The notes under the pieces were generated by a model, which worked only from the letters and a program-made list of their open reading frames with translations, made no database searches and was not told the origin of the DNA. From the NCBI GenBank assembly GCA_036172345.1, contig JASFBB010000168.1, positions 1 to 27,898 of the forward strand: a stretch of 27,898 nt of DNA, given 5' to 3'. How positions within the stretch are numbered: the first letter of the stretch is position 1; each line of letters opens with the position of its first letter. The translations under genes were made by a program, and so were the position numbers. The DNA is from NAK82 sp036172345 (lineage in GTDB: Bacteria > Chloroflexota > Anaerolineae > 4572-78 > NAK82). Positions 8,012-16,664 of the stretch are shown here, one piece after another.

Positions 8012-9367
8012 TTATGGAACGAACTCAGGCAGCCCCAACTGATAGAAGCGATTGGGATTGTTGTAAAGCCATCCCGCTGCGATCTGGATCGCCTCGTCTT
8101 CCTCGAGCCATCCGCTCTCCATCAAGTCTGTCAATGCAGCTGCGATGACTTCCCGCGCAAGCATCAGATGCGCGACAGAATGCTCAGGCGATAGAAAATG
8201 ATCGCCGCCAAAACCGAATATTTTCGTGTGTGGTACAGTCATCACAGCTCTTTTGAGCAGTTCCCGGCTGTATAGAGGGTCTATCATATGCACCCAGCAC
8301 AAGTCCAGATATGCGTTGGAATAGTTCTTGGCCAGGAATAACACATCCCCTATGTAAGGCCAGTTGCCATGGAAAAGGTCGAAACGCACCTCTCTGTGGA
8401 GCTCCAACACTGAAGTGAAGTGCGTTGCGTTTGCCTTATCCACCCGATTGCGTCCATTCGCCAGGTGGCCCGTATGAAGTTGGACCGGTAGGCGTAACTC
8501 ACGCGCCCAACGCATCATCTGATGAAACAGATAGTCATCCAATGGCTTTGCTTCCGGCCAAGCGAGCTGCTGGCGCGGATCTGTCAGTAAGCGATTGAAC
8601 AGATGTTCTGCCTCATCACGAGTGGGCAGGTCATAGGCAATGACACGCCGATAAGCGGATTGGTCCTTGAACGCCATGACACCCTTCTGGAGAGCACGCT
8701 TGATGAGCGTGTATAGGGCCTCTTCGTACTCTCCCAGTGAGGTAATACTCCGCTCCGCCAATGCCCCAACAAAGTCGACAAACTCGCGCTGTCGAATCTC
8801 GTGATAGTAGGGTAGCGAGAATGCAGGATACCAACCACGAGGCAACCGGAATCTATCCTGGAGAAACTGTTGCAGCACTGGGCTGCCAAAGTAGCGAACC
8901 GGACGTTCCCAGGGAGGTGGGAAGAGCACATCGGCGATAACCGCTTTAATGTCGGCCCCCTCAAAAAGTCTTAGATAATACGTCTCGTCCTGTTCGGCCA
9001 GGCACTCCGCCACGCGATCTAACGAAGCCCTTGTTATCTCTTCGATGCCGTAGCATTGCTTCAACATCAAGCGCGTTACACGCGCGTACGCGGTATGGTG
9101 GCAGGCTTCCCAGAGCCGCTCAAACATAGGCCATTTTTCGTCTGTGCTGACGTCAGGATCCTGTAAGATCCCGATCTCACGGTCAGTTGCCCCGGCTGAC
9201 CATAGATCGCTGGCCAAGTACATGACCATCAACGCTGCAATCGGTTCACGTGGCCTATCCTTGAGATCGCGCTCTGGACCCCGTAGATGTTCGTGACAGT
9301 CAACAACCGGCATTCGCGCAATGCGGTCCAGCAAACGATTAAAGACAGGGCTATGGGGATGCATCAT
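8012..9367 (-). CDS. Amidohydrolase-superfamily protein (uronate-isomerase-like)
   Basis: A 451-residue metal-dependent TIM-barrel protein. Barrel signatures are visible in order: VVDCHEHLRG (HxH metal pair near residue 27), GVMAFKDQ (possible Lys ligand), VQLHTGHLANGRNR, RFDLFHGNWPYIGD, NAYLDLCWVHMIDPLYS and FGFGGDHFLSPEHS with the late conserved Asp. This pattern resembles the glucuronate-isomerase-like Amidohydro_2 proteins. The reaction could be hydrolysis or isomerisation of a sugar acid. I chose ATG 9367 because GGAGAGGG stands just upstream; the frame extends to 9397 without support. It ends 40 bases before the M24-fold start and follows the broken SMP-30 gene. It probably acts on a sugar-derived acid or amide in the same pathway, but no substrate can be named. 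Confidence 0.8.
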   Translation of the reverse strand: MMHPHSPVFNRLLDRIARMPVVDCHEHLRGPERDLKDRPREPIAALMVMYLASDLWSAGATDREIGILQDPDVSTDEKWPMFERLWEACHHTAYARVTRLMLKQCYGIEEITRASLDRVAECLAEQDETYYLRLFEGADIKAVIADVLFPPPWERPVRYFGSPVLQQFLQDRFRLPRGWYPAFSLPYYHEIRQREFVDFVGALAERSITSLGEYEEALYTLIKRALQKGVMAFKDQSAYRRVIAYDLPTRDEAEHLFNRLLTDPRQQLAWPEAKPLDDYLFHQMMRWARELRLPVQLHTGHLANGRNRVDKANATHFTSVLELHREVRFDLFHGNWPYIGDVLFLAKNYSNAYLDLCWVHMIDPLYSRELLKRAVMTVPHTKIFGFGGDHFLSPEHSVAHLMLAREVIAAALTDLMESGWLEEDEAIQIAAGWLYNNPNRFYQLGLPEFVP

Positions 9368-9447
9368 AATAACCCTCTCCAAAGAAGTCCAGCCCACCTA
9401 GGAAGCGACGCGATGGTTGGTATCCAAGCCACCTTTGTGGAAACACT

Positions 9448-10323
9448 TCATGTGTAGAGCGGCAAACCATCTGTTCCGACATCAAACACCTCAATGGCGC
9501 CGAATTCGTCTTCGGTTACATAGAGCTTATGACTGCCTGGAGGGCCAAACACACAATTGGTGGGCATCTTGCCTTCTGTTTTGATCCGTTGTGTGACTTG
9601 ACCGTCTGGCCCAAGAACCGCGACATCCCCTTGGCCGAAGACGGTGACATACAAATGTCCGTTCGCGCCGAATTTCTGCCCGTCTGGGAACTTCATCGGG
9701 GCTGGGCTGTCCGGGTCAGCCACGTTGCCGAAATACTGGCGTCAGCTGACGATGCGGTCATCTTTCCACTCGTAGCGCCACACGATTGCCGGAATCATCT
9801 CGTTCACATAGAGATTCCTATCTGGCCCGAAGGCGATCCCGTTGGGAAACTTCATCCCTGAGTCGAGCTTGATCACCTGACGAGTCTTGGGATTAATCTT
9901 GTAAACCCGCCCGTCCATTGGACAAGTAGCCCAATCAGGCCGTACCTTCCCTCCCGGCGCAAAGTCTCTGGCCAGGATGCCCGAATCGGTCATGTAAATC
10001 TCACCATCTGGGCCAATGGCGAGATCGTTGGGGAAGAGGAACGGTTCACCATCGCACTCAGTCACGAACACCTCGACCTGACCGTCCATGGTAACGCGCA
10101 ATAACGCGGGCAGATCTCCCGACTCGGCCACCCAGATGTTGCCGTGCCGATCCAAAGCCAACCCGTTGGGACGCCCGGTCTTGGCAACGATCCGTTTTTC
10201 TTTTCCATCAGGGCTGATATGGGTCACACATCCGCGATCTGCTCCCATCTCGACCACTAAGAAGCTGCCATCCGGCAAGAGCACCGGTCCTTCGGGTACA
10301 CTGAGTCCTGTGCAGAAGATCAT
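9448..10323 (-). pseudogene. SMP-30/gluconolactonase-like protein interrupted by in-frame TGA
   Basis: Reading one frame across an internal TGA at 9742-9744 gives a full-length protein of about 291 residues of the SMP-30/gluconolactonase beta-propeller family. The part before the stop (10323-9742) has the repeated blades GLSVPEGPVLLPDGSFLVVE, GRPNGLALDRHGNIWVAESG, FLFPNDLAIGPDGEIYMTDS and KFPNGIAFGPDRNLYVNEM. The part after (to 9448) continues as MKFPDGQKFGANGHLYVTVF and GKMPTNCVFGPPG. The interrupted context is DRIVS-stop-RQYFGNV; a Trp codon TGG would restore it with one base change. The start has GGAGGTG upstream. Family members hydrolyse sugar lactones, which would suit this locus. Loss of function, readthrough or a base-call error are all possible. 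No ribosome binding site for reinitiation is visible. Confidence 0.82.
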
Positions 10324-10433
10324 CGCTTAACACCTCCACAGCAAAGTTTTTCTTTGTTTTTGAAGCATGATAAATGGTGCAACACCTTGACTAAAAAGGT
10401 AGCCCAAACTGATCGAGATATCACCCCATTGCC

Positions 10434-11072
10434 TTATAATCTCCCCTCAATTGCCACTGCACGCACTGGCGAGCCATCGCCATCTTTCAGCTTAAGTGGT
10501 AGAGCGATGAACGTCACACAGTCTGTCGAGAGAGCATCCAGGTTGGCCAACCCTTCCACGATGACAATTTCAGCGCGCAGCAAGGCTTGATGCACCGAGA
10601 TGAGCTCTTCCTGATCCTCCATCGAAGCCACGGCGGGCGTCTCAACACCCAACAAGAAAATGCCACGTTGCGCAAACCACTGTGCCAGCGCCAAGCTCAC
10701 ACGTGGGAAGTGCGTGCGGTAGTCCGGCATATCTGCATGGGCGCTCCAACCGGTTCTCAGCAACAAACGCGCTCCATAGGTCACTCGCTCAGCATAAGGA
10801 GCAAGATGTTCCGGCGTGATCAAATCGCGTGGCTTGAGAAAGCTCAAGTCAATCACCCATGCCGGACCGATGCACTTTTCCAGCGCCACGTTCTCCAGGC
10901 TCAAACCATCCGTGAGAAAGTGACTCGGCGCGTCCAAATGCGTACCGGCGTGGGAGTGAAGATGCAGCAATCGGGTATGCCAGCCCTTGGAGGCAAAGGT
11001 GGATTGGTCTTCATACTCCACACCTTGCATACCAGGGCGCAAAGTCAGACTCAGATCGATGATACGAGACAT
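10434..11072 (-). CDS. Cyclase-family (kynurenine-formamidase-like) hydrolase
   Basis: A 212-residue metal-dependent hydrolase of the cyclase family (PF04199-like). The hallmark HxGTHxDxPxHF motif is present as HSHAGTHLDAPSHF (near residues 39-52), with a later GVETPAVAS and an active-site-like VHQALLRAEIVIVEGLANLD. Members hydrolyse aryl formamides, lactones or related cyclic compounds. Its place, 19 bases after a sugar permease and upstream of a lactonase-like gene, suggests lactone or amide opening in sugar-acid use. The ribosome binding site is weak, so translation may be coupled to the permease. The family is secure and the substrate unknown. Confidence 0.85.
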   Translation of the reverse strand: MSRIIDLSLTLRPGMQGVEYEDQSTFASKGWHTRLLHLHSHAGTHLDAPSHFLTDGLSLENVALEKCIGPAWVIDLSFLKPRDLITPEHLAPYAERVTYGARLLLRTGWSAHADMPDYRTHFPRVSLALAQWFAQRGIFLLGVETPAVASMEDQEELISVHQALLRAEIVIVEGLANLDALSTDCVTFIALPLKLKDGDGSPVRAVAIEGRL

Positions 11073-11091
11073 AATACAGGGATCGCCCTTT

Positions 11092-11919
11092 CTACTTGAC
11101 TGCGCCCAACGTCAAACCGCGCACCAGATAGCGTTGCACCAGGAAGCTGAGGATGAACAAAGGCACCATAGACACAATAGAGGTGGCGCCAATTTCACCC
11201 CATTGCACCATCATCTTGCCGAAGAAATTCACAATGTAAACTGACAGTGTGACGGCTTGGGACTTGGTGATGGCAACCGCAAAGAAGAACTCCGCCCAAG
11301 AAAAGATGAAGCAAAAAACCCCTGTAGCGACCAAACCGGGTGAGACCAGCGGTAGCGCAATGCGCCAGAAGGCGCCCAAAGGTGAACACCCGTCCACCAA
11401 AGCCGATTCTTCAATTTCACGCGGGATCTCCATAAAGAAACCGCGCATCATCCAAACTGCATAGGGCAGATTGAAGGTTAGATAGATGAGGATCAACGCC
11501 TGGTGGGTGTCCATCCATCTAAGCGCTTTAAAGAACAGTAAAAATGGAAAGATCACGGCCACCGGGGGCATAAAGCGCTGCGAGAGAATGAAGAACGGAA
11601 GATTGTCTCCCCCCACCCGATAACGAGCTAGGGCATAAGCAGCCAACGAGCCTATCAGCAGCGCCAAAAGTGTGGTCGAGGTGGAGATGATTAGGGTGTT
11701 GCTCAACGCCCTAAGTCCGCCGGTTTGAACCACATGCTCAAAATATATAGAGCTGGGTGTCCGAGGGATCCAGACCGGCGGACTCTTCAAAAATTCACTA
11801 GGTGTCTTGAAAGCGGTCAAAATGATCCAAACAATGGGGAACAGGAAAAATGCCAGAGCAACCACTGCGATCACGTATCGGATGGAGCTGGCCAACAACT
11901 TGCGTGTGCGTAATCCCAT
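11092..11919 (-). CDS. Sugar ABC transporter permease, MalG type
   Basis: An inner-membrane permease of 275 residues, one of a pair with the gene at 12024. It opens with a short basic segment and the membrane span VIAVVALAFFLFPIVWIILT. It carries the periplasmic segment typical of the MalG group (TAFKTPSEFLKSPPVWIP) and the cytoplasmic EAA loop EESALVDGCSPLGAFWRIAL, which contacts the ATPase. The C-terminus ends YLVRGLTLGAVK, typical of this family. I chose ATG 11919 because GGGGAGAACTT stands before it. The longer frame to 12027 overlaps the upstream permease and adds non-family sequence. No ATPase gene is nearby, so a shared MsmK/UgpC-type ATPase elsewhere is expected. Confidence 0.92.
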   Translation of the reverse strand: MGLRTRKLLASSIRYVIAVVALAFFLFPIVWIILTAFKTPSEFLKSPPVWIPRTPSSIYFEHVVQTGGLRALSNTLIISTSTTLLALLIGSLAAYALARYRVGGDNLPFFILSQRFMPPVAVIFPFLLFFKALRWMDTHQALILIYLTFNLPYAVWMMRGFFMEIPREIEESALVDGCSPLGAFWRIALPLVSPGLVATGVFCFIFSWAEFFFAVAITKSQAVTLSVYIVNFFGKMMVQWGEIGATSIVSMVPLFILSFLVQRYLVRGLTLGAVK

Positions 11920-12023
11920 AAGTTCTCCCCTCATCATGGCGCTAGCGAATCCTACCATACAAATCGACACCTGGTCCTGACTCATAGGGATGGCCGACGG
12001 TCCAAGAACAATCGCGTGACACA

Positions 12024-12944
12024 TCAACTTCCTACAGCGGATTTGAAAGCCTTGAGCAAATAGGTCAGGAACATCGCCAGGAACACGAGTAACACAAACG
12101 AAGCGGCAGCACCATAACCCAATCGGAAGAATTGGTAGCCCATCTGATAGATGTAAAAGGAAAGGGTCTCGGTAGAATTACCCGGCCCGCCACCTGTCAA
12201 CGTGAAAATGATATCGAAAAATTTCAAAGCATCCAAGCCACGGATGAGCAGCGCCACCACAATAATGGGACGCATCAACGGCAGCGTTATGTACCACAGC
12301 TTAGCCCATCCAGAAGCACCGTCAATGTCCGCCGCTTCGAATATCTCCGGGTCCAACACAGCCAATCCGGACAAGAAAACCAAAAACATAAAAGGCGTCC
12401 ATTGCCAGATCTCTGTCACCAAAATCGCCAGGAGCGCGGTCTCGGTCTTGGCCAACCAGGTATACGTAAAAGGCTGTCCAATGATCCAACCGATGATTTG
12501 GTTGATCGGTCCATATTGGGCATCCCACAACAGGCGCCACGTATAGCCGACCACTACTGGCATCACCATCACCGGCAGGAGCAATGCAGCGACAACAATG
12601 CGCTTGCCCTTCATCTGGCCCGACAATGTCTGGGCCAAGCCAAAGCCTAAAAGAAACTCGATGCTCACCCCAATGACTACCACCAGCAACGTGATGAGCA
12701 AGGCATGCCAGAATCGCGCCGTGCTGAATAGCTCAATGTAATTGCCCAACCCAATGAAAGGCCGTTCCTGCAACCCGATCTCCCACTTCGTCAGGCTGAG
12801 GCCAAGGGAATAGACCGTGGGGAATATTGTCACCAGCAAGATGATTATGATACACGGTGCTACGAACATCCATGGGATGAGATCACGTCGTTTGCGACGA
12901 GGGGTTTCTGATTTCAAGGTGAAGGCCTCTGTCGTGGCTGCCAT
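12024..12944 (-). CDS. Sugar ABC transporter permease, MalF/UgpA type
   Basis: A 306-residue inner-membrane permease. After a basic N-terminus (PRRKRRD) there is a first span in WMFVAPCIIIILLVTIFPTV, then YSLGLSLTKWE and GLGNYIELF, a classic MalF/UgpA start. The EAA loop is FEAADIDGASGWAKLWYITL. FTLTGGGPGNSTETLSFYIY, near the C-terminus, is the conserved periplasmic loop of sugar permeases. I chose ATG 12944, with AAAGGAGATCA upstream; earlier in-frame sequence to 13010 is not family-like. It lies between the binding-protein gene and the MalG-type permease. The substrate is probably a sugar or sugar acid fed into the neighbouring enzymes. Confidence 0.93.
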   Translation of the reverse strand: MAATTEAFTLKSETPRRKRRDLIPWMFVAPCIIIILLVTIFPTVYSLGLSLTKWEIGLQERPFIGLGNYIELFSTARFWHALLITLLVVVIGVSIEFLLGFGLAQTLSGQMKGKRIVVAALLLPVMVMPVVVGYTWRLLWDAQYGPINQIIGWIIGQPFTYTWLAKTETALLAILVTEIWQWTPFMFLVFLSGLAVLDPEIFEAADIDGASGWAKLWYITLPLMRPIIVVALLIRGLDALKFFDIIFTLTGGGPGNSTETLSFYIYQMGYQFFRLGYGAAASFVLLVFLAMFLTYLLKAFKSAVGS

Positions 12945-13035
12945 CGTACTCTGATCTCCTTTGAACAAGTCAGAGGTATGGAATAAGGCGCCCCATTCTA
13001 GGTCTTGCAATGGGGCGCCCCAATACGATCACACC

Positions 13036-14520
13036 CTATTCAGCAGGAAGTTCCACTTTGGGACCGAGGCGGTTCCAGGGATTCTTCAGCCATTGCTCAT
13101 AGGCTTTCTTCTGATTCTCGACACCCAACCGCTCGGTGATCGCATCCCACTTGGCAGCTGCCTCGTCCAGAGCTTCTTTGGGGTCCTTGCCCGCGTAGGC
13201 AGCGGTGAGCGCGTTGTCAACGGCCTCCATGTACTCACGCGCGCCCGGGATACCCAGCTCATATTGCCCGGCCATACCCGCTTTCTTGAGCGTGTCCAGA
13301 TACTCACCCGCCTCAGGCCAGGCGGAGCGGTACAGCGGCGAGTTGAAATGGGACAGGCGATACGGGTCGCGCAGAGCGAAGGGCAACATCACGCGCTGCA
13401 GGCTGATATCTGGGCTGGTCATCCACTGGATAAACAGGTAAGCCGCCTCCTTGTTGTTGCTGCTTGCGGAGATACACATGTTGAAACCACCGGCCAATGT
13501 GGGGCGGCCGCCCGGCTGCGGCATGTAGCCCACTTTGCCAACCACCTTACTGGCCGGCACCCAGGCCAGTTGCTTCGCCGTATCGCCATAGCCAGCGGAC
13601 CAGCGACCGATCGGTGGCCAGGTGACAATCATGGCTACTTTGCCATCCATCCAGGCGCTCAGGACTTCCATAAAGCCCCACTTCTCGACGCCGGGCGGCA
13701 TCACCTTATTCTGTTTCACCATATCGGTGAGCAGCTGGACGCCGATCTCGCTGTTGATGGTGGCCTTCATGTTCTCATCGAAGAATTGCCCACCCCGGCC
13801 GCTGAAGGGGCCGACAAACCAAGAGTAAGCCTGGCCTTCCAGCCGTTGAATCGCCAACCCATATAGTTCTGGGGCATATTTATTGGTGAAAAACTCAGCA
13901 GCATCGTACATCTGCTGCTCGGTCTCAGGCGGTGCCAGCTCATAGCCATACTTTGCCTTGAACTCGGCCTTGTTGGTCTCATCCTCAAACAAGTCCTTGC
14001 GATAGTAGAGGATGAACACATCGCCGTCATCATAAAGGCCGTAGGTGACGCCTTTGATCTTCATAACCCCTTCGGAGCGATATACCGGCAGGAAGTCCTC
14101 CATATCGGCCGGATTCATGTATTTCTCGATATAGGGATCCAACGGCTCCAAAGCGCCCGCATTGACGTAGTCTTGCATCCACATCGGGGACAGATCAATC
14201 GCGTCATAGGCACCGCCACCGGTTAGGTGGTCCTGCAAGGGCTTGGTATACATATCCAAGTAGGCCAGCTCGATCACGTTGACCTTGATCCCGGTCAGCT
14301 CTTCCCAAATCGGCGCCATCGTCAGGGGATCCTGTGCTTGTAACCCAGCCTCACGCACATAATTGATGGTCGTCCCGGCAAATTGTTTGGCTGCCTCCAC
14401 GGCACATTGAGACGAGCTCCCTTGGCAAGGCCCTTGTGCATATGCGACCGGCATCGTCAGCCCGAGTAACATAGTGACTGCCAACAAAACGCTGAAAATC
14501 TTGAACATCCTGGTACTCAT
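13036..14520 (-). CDS. Extracellular sugar-binding protein of ABC transporter
   Basis: A secreted substrate-binding protein of 494 residues (family 1 type). A signal peptide is clear: MSTRMFKIFSVLLAVTMLLG followed by LTMPVAYA, with likely cleavage after AYA. There is no lipobox Cys. The mature part has the binding-protein pattern IWEELTGIKVNVIELAYLDM, PMWMQDYVNAGALEPLDPYI, GVTYGLYDDGDVFILYYRKD and the C-terminal PTLAGGFNMCIS and AAYLFIQWMTSPD. Two Cys close to the mature N-terminus (GPCQGSSSQC) could form a disulfide. I chose ATG 14520 from the strong GGAGGAGG site; the longer frame to 14709 is intergenic. It leads the transporter genes. A 265-base gap upstream (14521-14785) separates it from the epimerase-like gene, holds no gene, and has no promoter I could defend. 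Confidence 0.93.
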   Translation of the reverse strand: MSTRMFKIFSVLLAVTMLLGLTMPVAYAQGPCQGSSSQCAVEAAKQFAGTTINYVREAGLQAQDPLTMAPIWEELTGIKVNVIELAYLDMYTKPLQDHLTGGGAYDAIDLSPMWMQDYVNAGALEPLDPYIEKYMNPADMEDFLPVYRSEGVMKIKGVTYGLYDDGDVFILYYRKDLFEDETNKAEFKAKYGYELAPPETEQQMYDAAEFFTNKYAPELYGLAIQRLEGQAYSWFVGPFSGRGGQFFDENMKATINSEIGVQLLTDMVKQNKVMPPGVEKWGFMEVLSAWMDGKVAMIVTWPPIGRWSAGYGDTAKQLAWVPASKVVGKVGYMPQPGGRPTLAGGFNMCISASSNNKEAAYLFIQWMTSPDISLQRVMLPFALRDPYRLSHFNSPLYRSAWPEAGEYLDTLKKAGMAGQYELGIPGAREYMEAVDNALTAAYAGKDPKEALDEAAAKWDAITERLGVENQKKAYEQWLKNPWNRLGPKVELPAE

Positions 14521-14785
14521 TTTTTCCTCCTCCATCATTGAGCTGTCAAAAGGTCTGAGCACCCACATCGCCGTCTTATAAAGTTTTAGTCTCGTTAGCC
14601 CTTTTCTACCTCCTGAAAAGATGTCTTGAGCACGTTCAACCTGATCTCTGAACCCAATCTGTACCTCCGAGCTGGCCAAACTCGAAAGCACCACCGATGA
14701 CCATCCCAACTAGCTAGATCTTTGGTCAGCTGCATAGCCGGTCATTTTAGAGCGATGCCATAAGCAAAGATTGCCTCACCTCCTT

Positions 14786-15601
14786 TCACACCTGAATATA
14801 ATGGCGCAAGAACTCGATCGTCTTCTGGGCAGCAGTATCTGGGTCAGGTAACGGCAACATCTCAGCCGAGACATACCCCTGGTAGTTCATTGCTCGCAAG
14901 GTGGCGAAGATGCGGTCATACCTCATGTGTCCGCTGCCCGGATAACGTCGGTTCGTATCGGCAATGTGAAGATGCCACAATAGCTCCCCGGCCTGACGCA
15001 GCCCTTCCTCGATCGAGGCATCTTCGATGTTCATGTGGAACAGATCGAGCATCAGGCCGACATTGTCACAGTTCATTGCCTCAATAAAGCGGCGGCCTTC
15101 GAGTGCATTGGGGATAAAGTCGCTCTCATAGCGATTGAGTGGCTCCAAAGTGATCTTGACGCCGCGTTCTGCGGCATAGAGTGCCACTTTACGTAGGCGT
15201 TCCACCGCAATGCCATAGGGATCTGTCACTTCACCCAGCAACTTGAGCTGGCCACGCAATCGTCCGATATTGACCATAGCGCCCAGATAGGCGGCCAGGT
15301 CAATCACCGAGCGCGTGCGCTCTTCCGCTCGACGATATAGCTCGTCGTCCGCGGTCACCAAGCAGAGACCATCTGCACCAAAGAGCTCGCCTGTGACGAC
15401 TTGAGGAACTTCCAACCCGGCATTCTGAATTGTGGCTTTCACCCACGCCCAATCCAGTCCTGAGGGATCACGCACCATAAACTCTATGCCTCGATACCCC
15501 ATACGGGCGGCTTTGGCCACCTTTTCTTCAAATGTACCGCTGAGAAGGGCTAATGGCCCGTAAATCACATCGGGCCCATTCACCACCACGCCGGGCTTCA
15601 T
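14786..15601 (-). CDS. Sugar isomerase/3-epimerase-like TIM-barrel protein
   Basis: A 271-residue xylose-isomerase-like TIM barrel resembling D-tagatose/L-ribulose 3-epimerases and hydroxypyruvate isomerases. Metal ligands can be assigned: Glu in ITLEPLNRYESDF (EPLNRYES is typical of keto-sugar 3-epimerases), Asp in GLMLDLFHMNIED, His in LWHLHIADTNRRYPG and Glu in YVSAEMLPLPD. The barrel starts ARMGYRGIEFMVRDPSG. ATG 15601 has AGGAGAG upstream. It is the first gene after promoter P2 and ahead of the transporter genes, so it probably interconverts the imported ketose or an early intermediate. A D-apiose isomerase role is conceivable but not shown. Confidence 0.82.
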   Translation of the reverse strand: MKPGVVVNGPDVIYGPLALLSGTFEEKVAKAARMGYRGIEFMVRDPSGLDWAWVKATIQNAGLEVPQVVTGELFGADGLCLVTADDELYRRAEERTRSVIDLAAYLGAMVNIGRLRGQLKLLGEVTDPYGIAVERLRKVALYAAERGVKITLEPLNRYESDFIPNALEGRRFIEAMNCDNVGLMLDLFHMNIEDASIEEGLRQAGELLWHLHIADTNRRYPGSGHMRYDRIFATLRAMNYQGYVSAEMLPLPDPDTAAQKTIEFLRHYIQV

Positions 15602-15630
15602 TGCACGCTCTCCTGTGCGTTGGAGATGAA

Positions 15631-15655
15631 GGTATGCTGGTATACCATATGACCA
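15631..15655 (-). promoter_or_regulatory. Candidate FadR-type operator O2
   Basis: The minus strand reads TGGTCATATGGTATACCA, then G, then CATACC, beginning five bases after the -10 box. It contains the perfect ten-base palindrome TGGTATACCA (15638-15647). It closely matches O1 at 4261-4285 in sequence, and in distance from the -10 box it differs by one base. This supports co-repression of both operons by one regulator. Confidence 0.68.
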
Positions 15656-15660
15656 GTTGC

Positions 15661-15689
15661 ACTATACATCAGCTCCTTGCTCATGTCAA
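15661..15689 (-). promoter_or_regulatory. Sigma70-type promoter of the transporter operon (P2)
   Basis: On the minus strand, -35 TTGACA (15684-15689) is followed by a 17-base spacer and -10 TATAGT (15661-15666). It is well placed for the start at 15601 and lies in the 121-base gap after the transketolase C-terminal gene. It probably drives the epimerase-like gene, the ABC transporter and the genes as far as the kinase. Confidence 0.82.
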
Positions 15690-15722
15690 TCTCCAGGAGG
15701 CTCGTTCCAAGAAATTTTTCGC

Positions 15723-16664
15723 TCACCTCTTTGCAGCAACCGCAGCACGTGCTGCCTTCACTACATCGATCACTGCCATGCCATATCGGTCTAGTAAGGC
15801 AGCATAAGGGCCAGTTTCTGTAAAGCGGTCCGGAATGCCCACCCGCTTTACCGGAACCGGGTAAGCATCGCTCACGGCCTCAGTTACTGCGGCGCCTAGG
15901 CCACCTATGATGTTGTGTTCCTCTGCGGTGACTAAAGCCCCCGTCTCACGTGCAGCTTGCACCACCGCGTCGGTGTCCAGTGGCTTAATGGTGTGTATTT
16001 CCATAACCCGGGCGTCGATTCCCTCGTCGGCTAGGATCTCAGCAGCTTCCAGACAACGGCTGAGCATCAAGCCTGTGCCAATTAGGGTGACATCCTTTCC
16101 CCGCCGTACGTCCACCGCTTTACCGATTTTCGGCTCATAGGTATGATCGAACAGTACGGGCACCTCGTTGCGGTTCATGCGAAAGTATACCGGTCCCTGC
16201 CAGTCGGCCACCTGGGGCAATAACTTGGCGACCGCCACCGTGTCGCTCGGCACCACCACGGTCATGTTGGGCAAGCTGCGCATGATGGCGATATCAGTAA
16301 TCGCATGATGCGTAGGCCCGTCGAATGAATCGGAAACACCCCCATAAGCGGCCATCAGTTTGACGTTTGCCTCACCGTAACAGCAGTGTGTACGTACCAT
16401 CTCCAAAGCGCGCGTAGCCAGCAAGAAGGCAAACGAGTTAGCAAACGGGATCTTGCCACTATACGCGAGGCCCACAGCGACATCCACCAGGCACTGCTCG
16501 GCAATGCCCACGTTGAAGAAGCGATCTGGAAAGGCCTCCTGAAACATGTAGCTGAAATCCGAGTTGGAAACATCCGCGCTGAGCACCACCACATCCGGGT
16601 TGTCACACCCCAGCTGTACCAATGCCTCACCATATGCCTTGCGCATCAGCACTAGTTCTGCCAT
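15723..16664 (-). CDS. Transketolase, C-terminal subunit
   Basis: The pyrimidine-binding and C-terminal domains of a two-subunit ThDP-dependent transketolase, 313 residues. The catalytic-Glu segment is FNVGIAEQCLVDVAVGLAYS, followed by PFANSFAFLLATRALEMVR, YGGVSDSFDGPTHHAITDIA and the C-terminal-domain features GLMLSRCLEAAEIL and VTAEEHNIIGGLGAAVTE. Its start overlaps the end of the N-terminal subunit gene by 13 bases and has GGAGGAGGG upstream, so the subunits are translationally coupled. The reaction is transfer of a two-carbon ketol unit between phosphorylated sugars. Split transketolases are used for D-apulose 4-phosphate (AptA/AptB) in apiose pathways, which is one candidate role. Confidence 0.9.
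   Translation of the reverse strand: MAELVLMRKAYGEALVQLGCDNPDVVVLSADVSNSDFSYMFQEAFPDRFFNVGIAEQCLVDVAVGLAYSGKIPFANSFAFLLATRALEMVRTHCCYGEANVKLMAAYGGVSDSFDGPTHHAITDIAIMRSLPNMTVVVPSDTVAVAKLLPQVADWQGPVYFRMNRNEVPVLFDHTYEPKIGKAVDVRRGKDVTLIGTGLMLSRCLEAAEILADEGIDARVMEIHTIKPLDTDAVVQAARETGALVTAEEHNIIGGLGAAVTEAVSDAYPVPVKRVGIPDRFTETGPYAALLDRYGMAVIDVVKAARAAVAAKR

Noticed and set aside
9742..9744. TGA read as Trp through an alternative code, or as selenocysteine
   Set aside because: TGA ends several intact genes here (for example at 6847, 2506, 23000 and the same SMP-30 frame at 9448), so it is a normal stop. No selenocysteine insertion hairpin or active-site Cys/Sec context was evident.
12961..13866. Long plus-strand open frame of about 300 codons opposite the sugar-binding protein
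   Set aside because: It is antisense to a gene with a clear signal peptide, ribosome binding site and family motifs. Its translation is rich in Arg, His and Gln with no recognisable domain. The other long plus-strand frames across the window behave the same way.
14765..14785. Strong Shine-Dalgarno-like GAAAGGAGGTGAGG after the epimerase-like gene, hinting at a small gene
   Set aside because: The only frame that follows runs about ten codons to a stop and has no protein-like character. It may be a relic, but no gene can be supported.
14521..14785. A separate promoter for the sugar-binding protein
   Set aside because: TAAAAT- and TATAAG-like -10 boxes exist, but none has a fitting -35 at 16-18 bases, and the operator seen at the other two promoters is absent.
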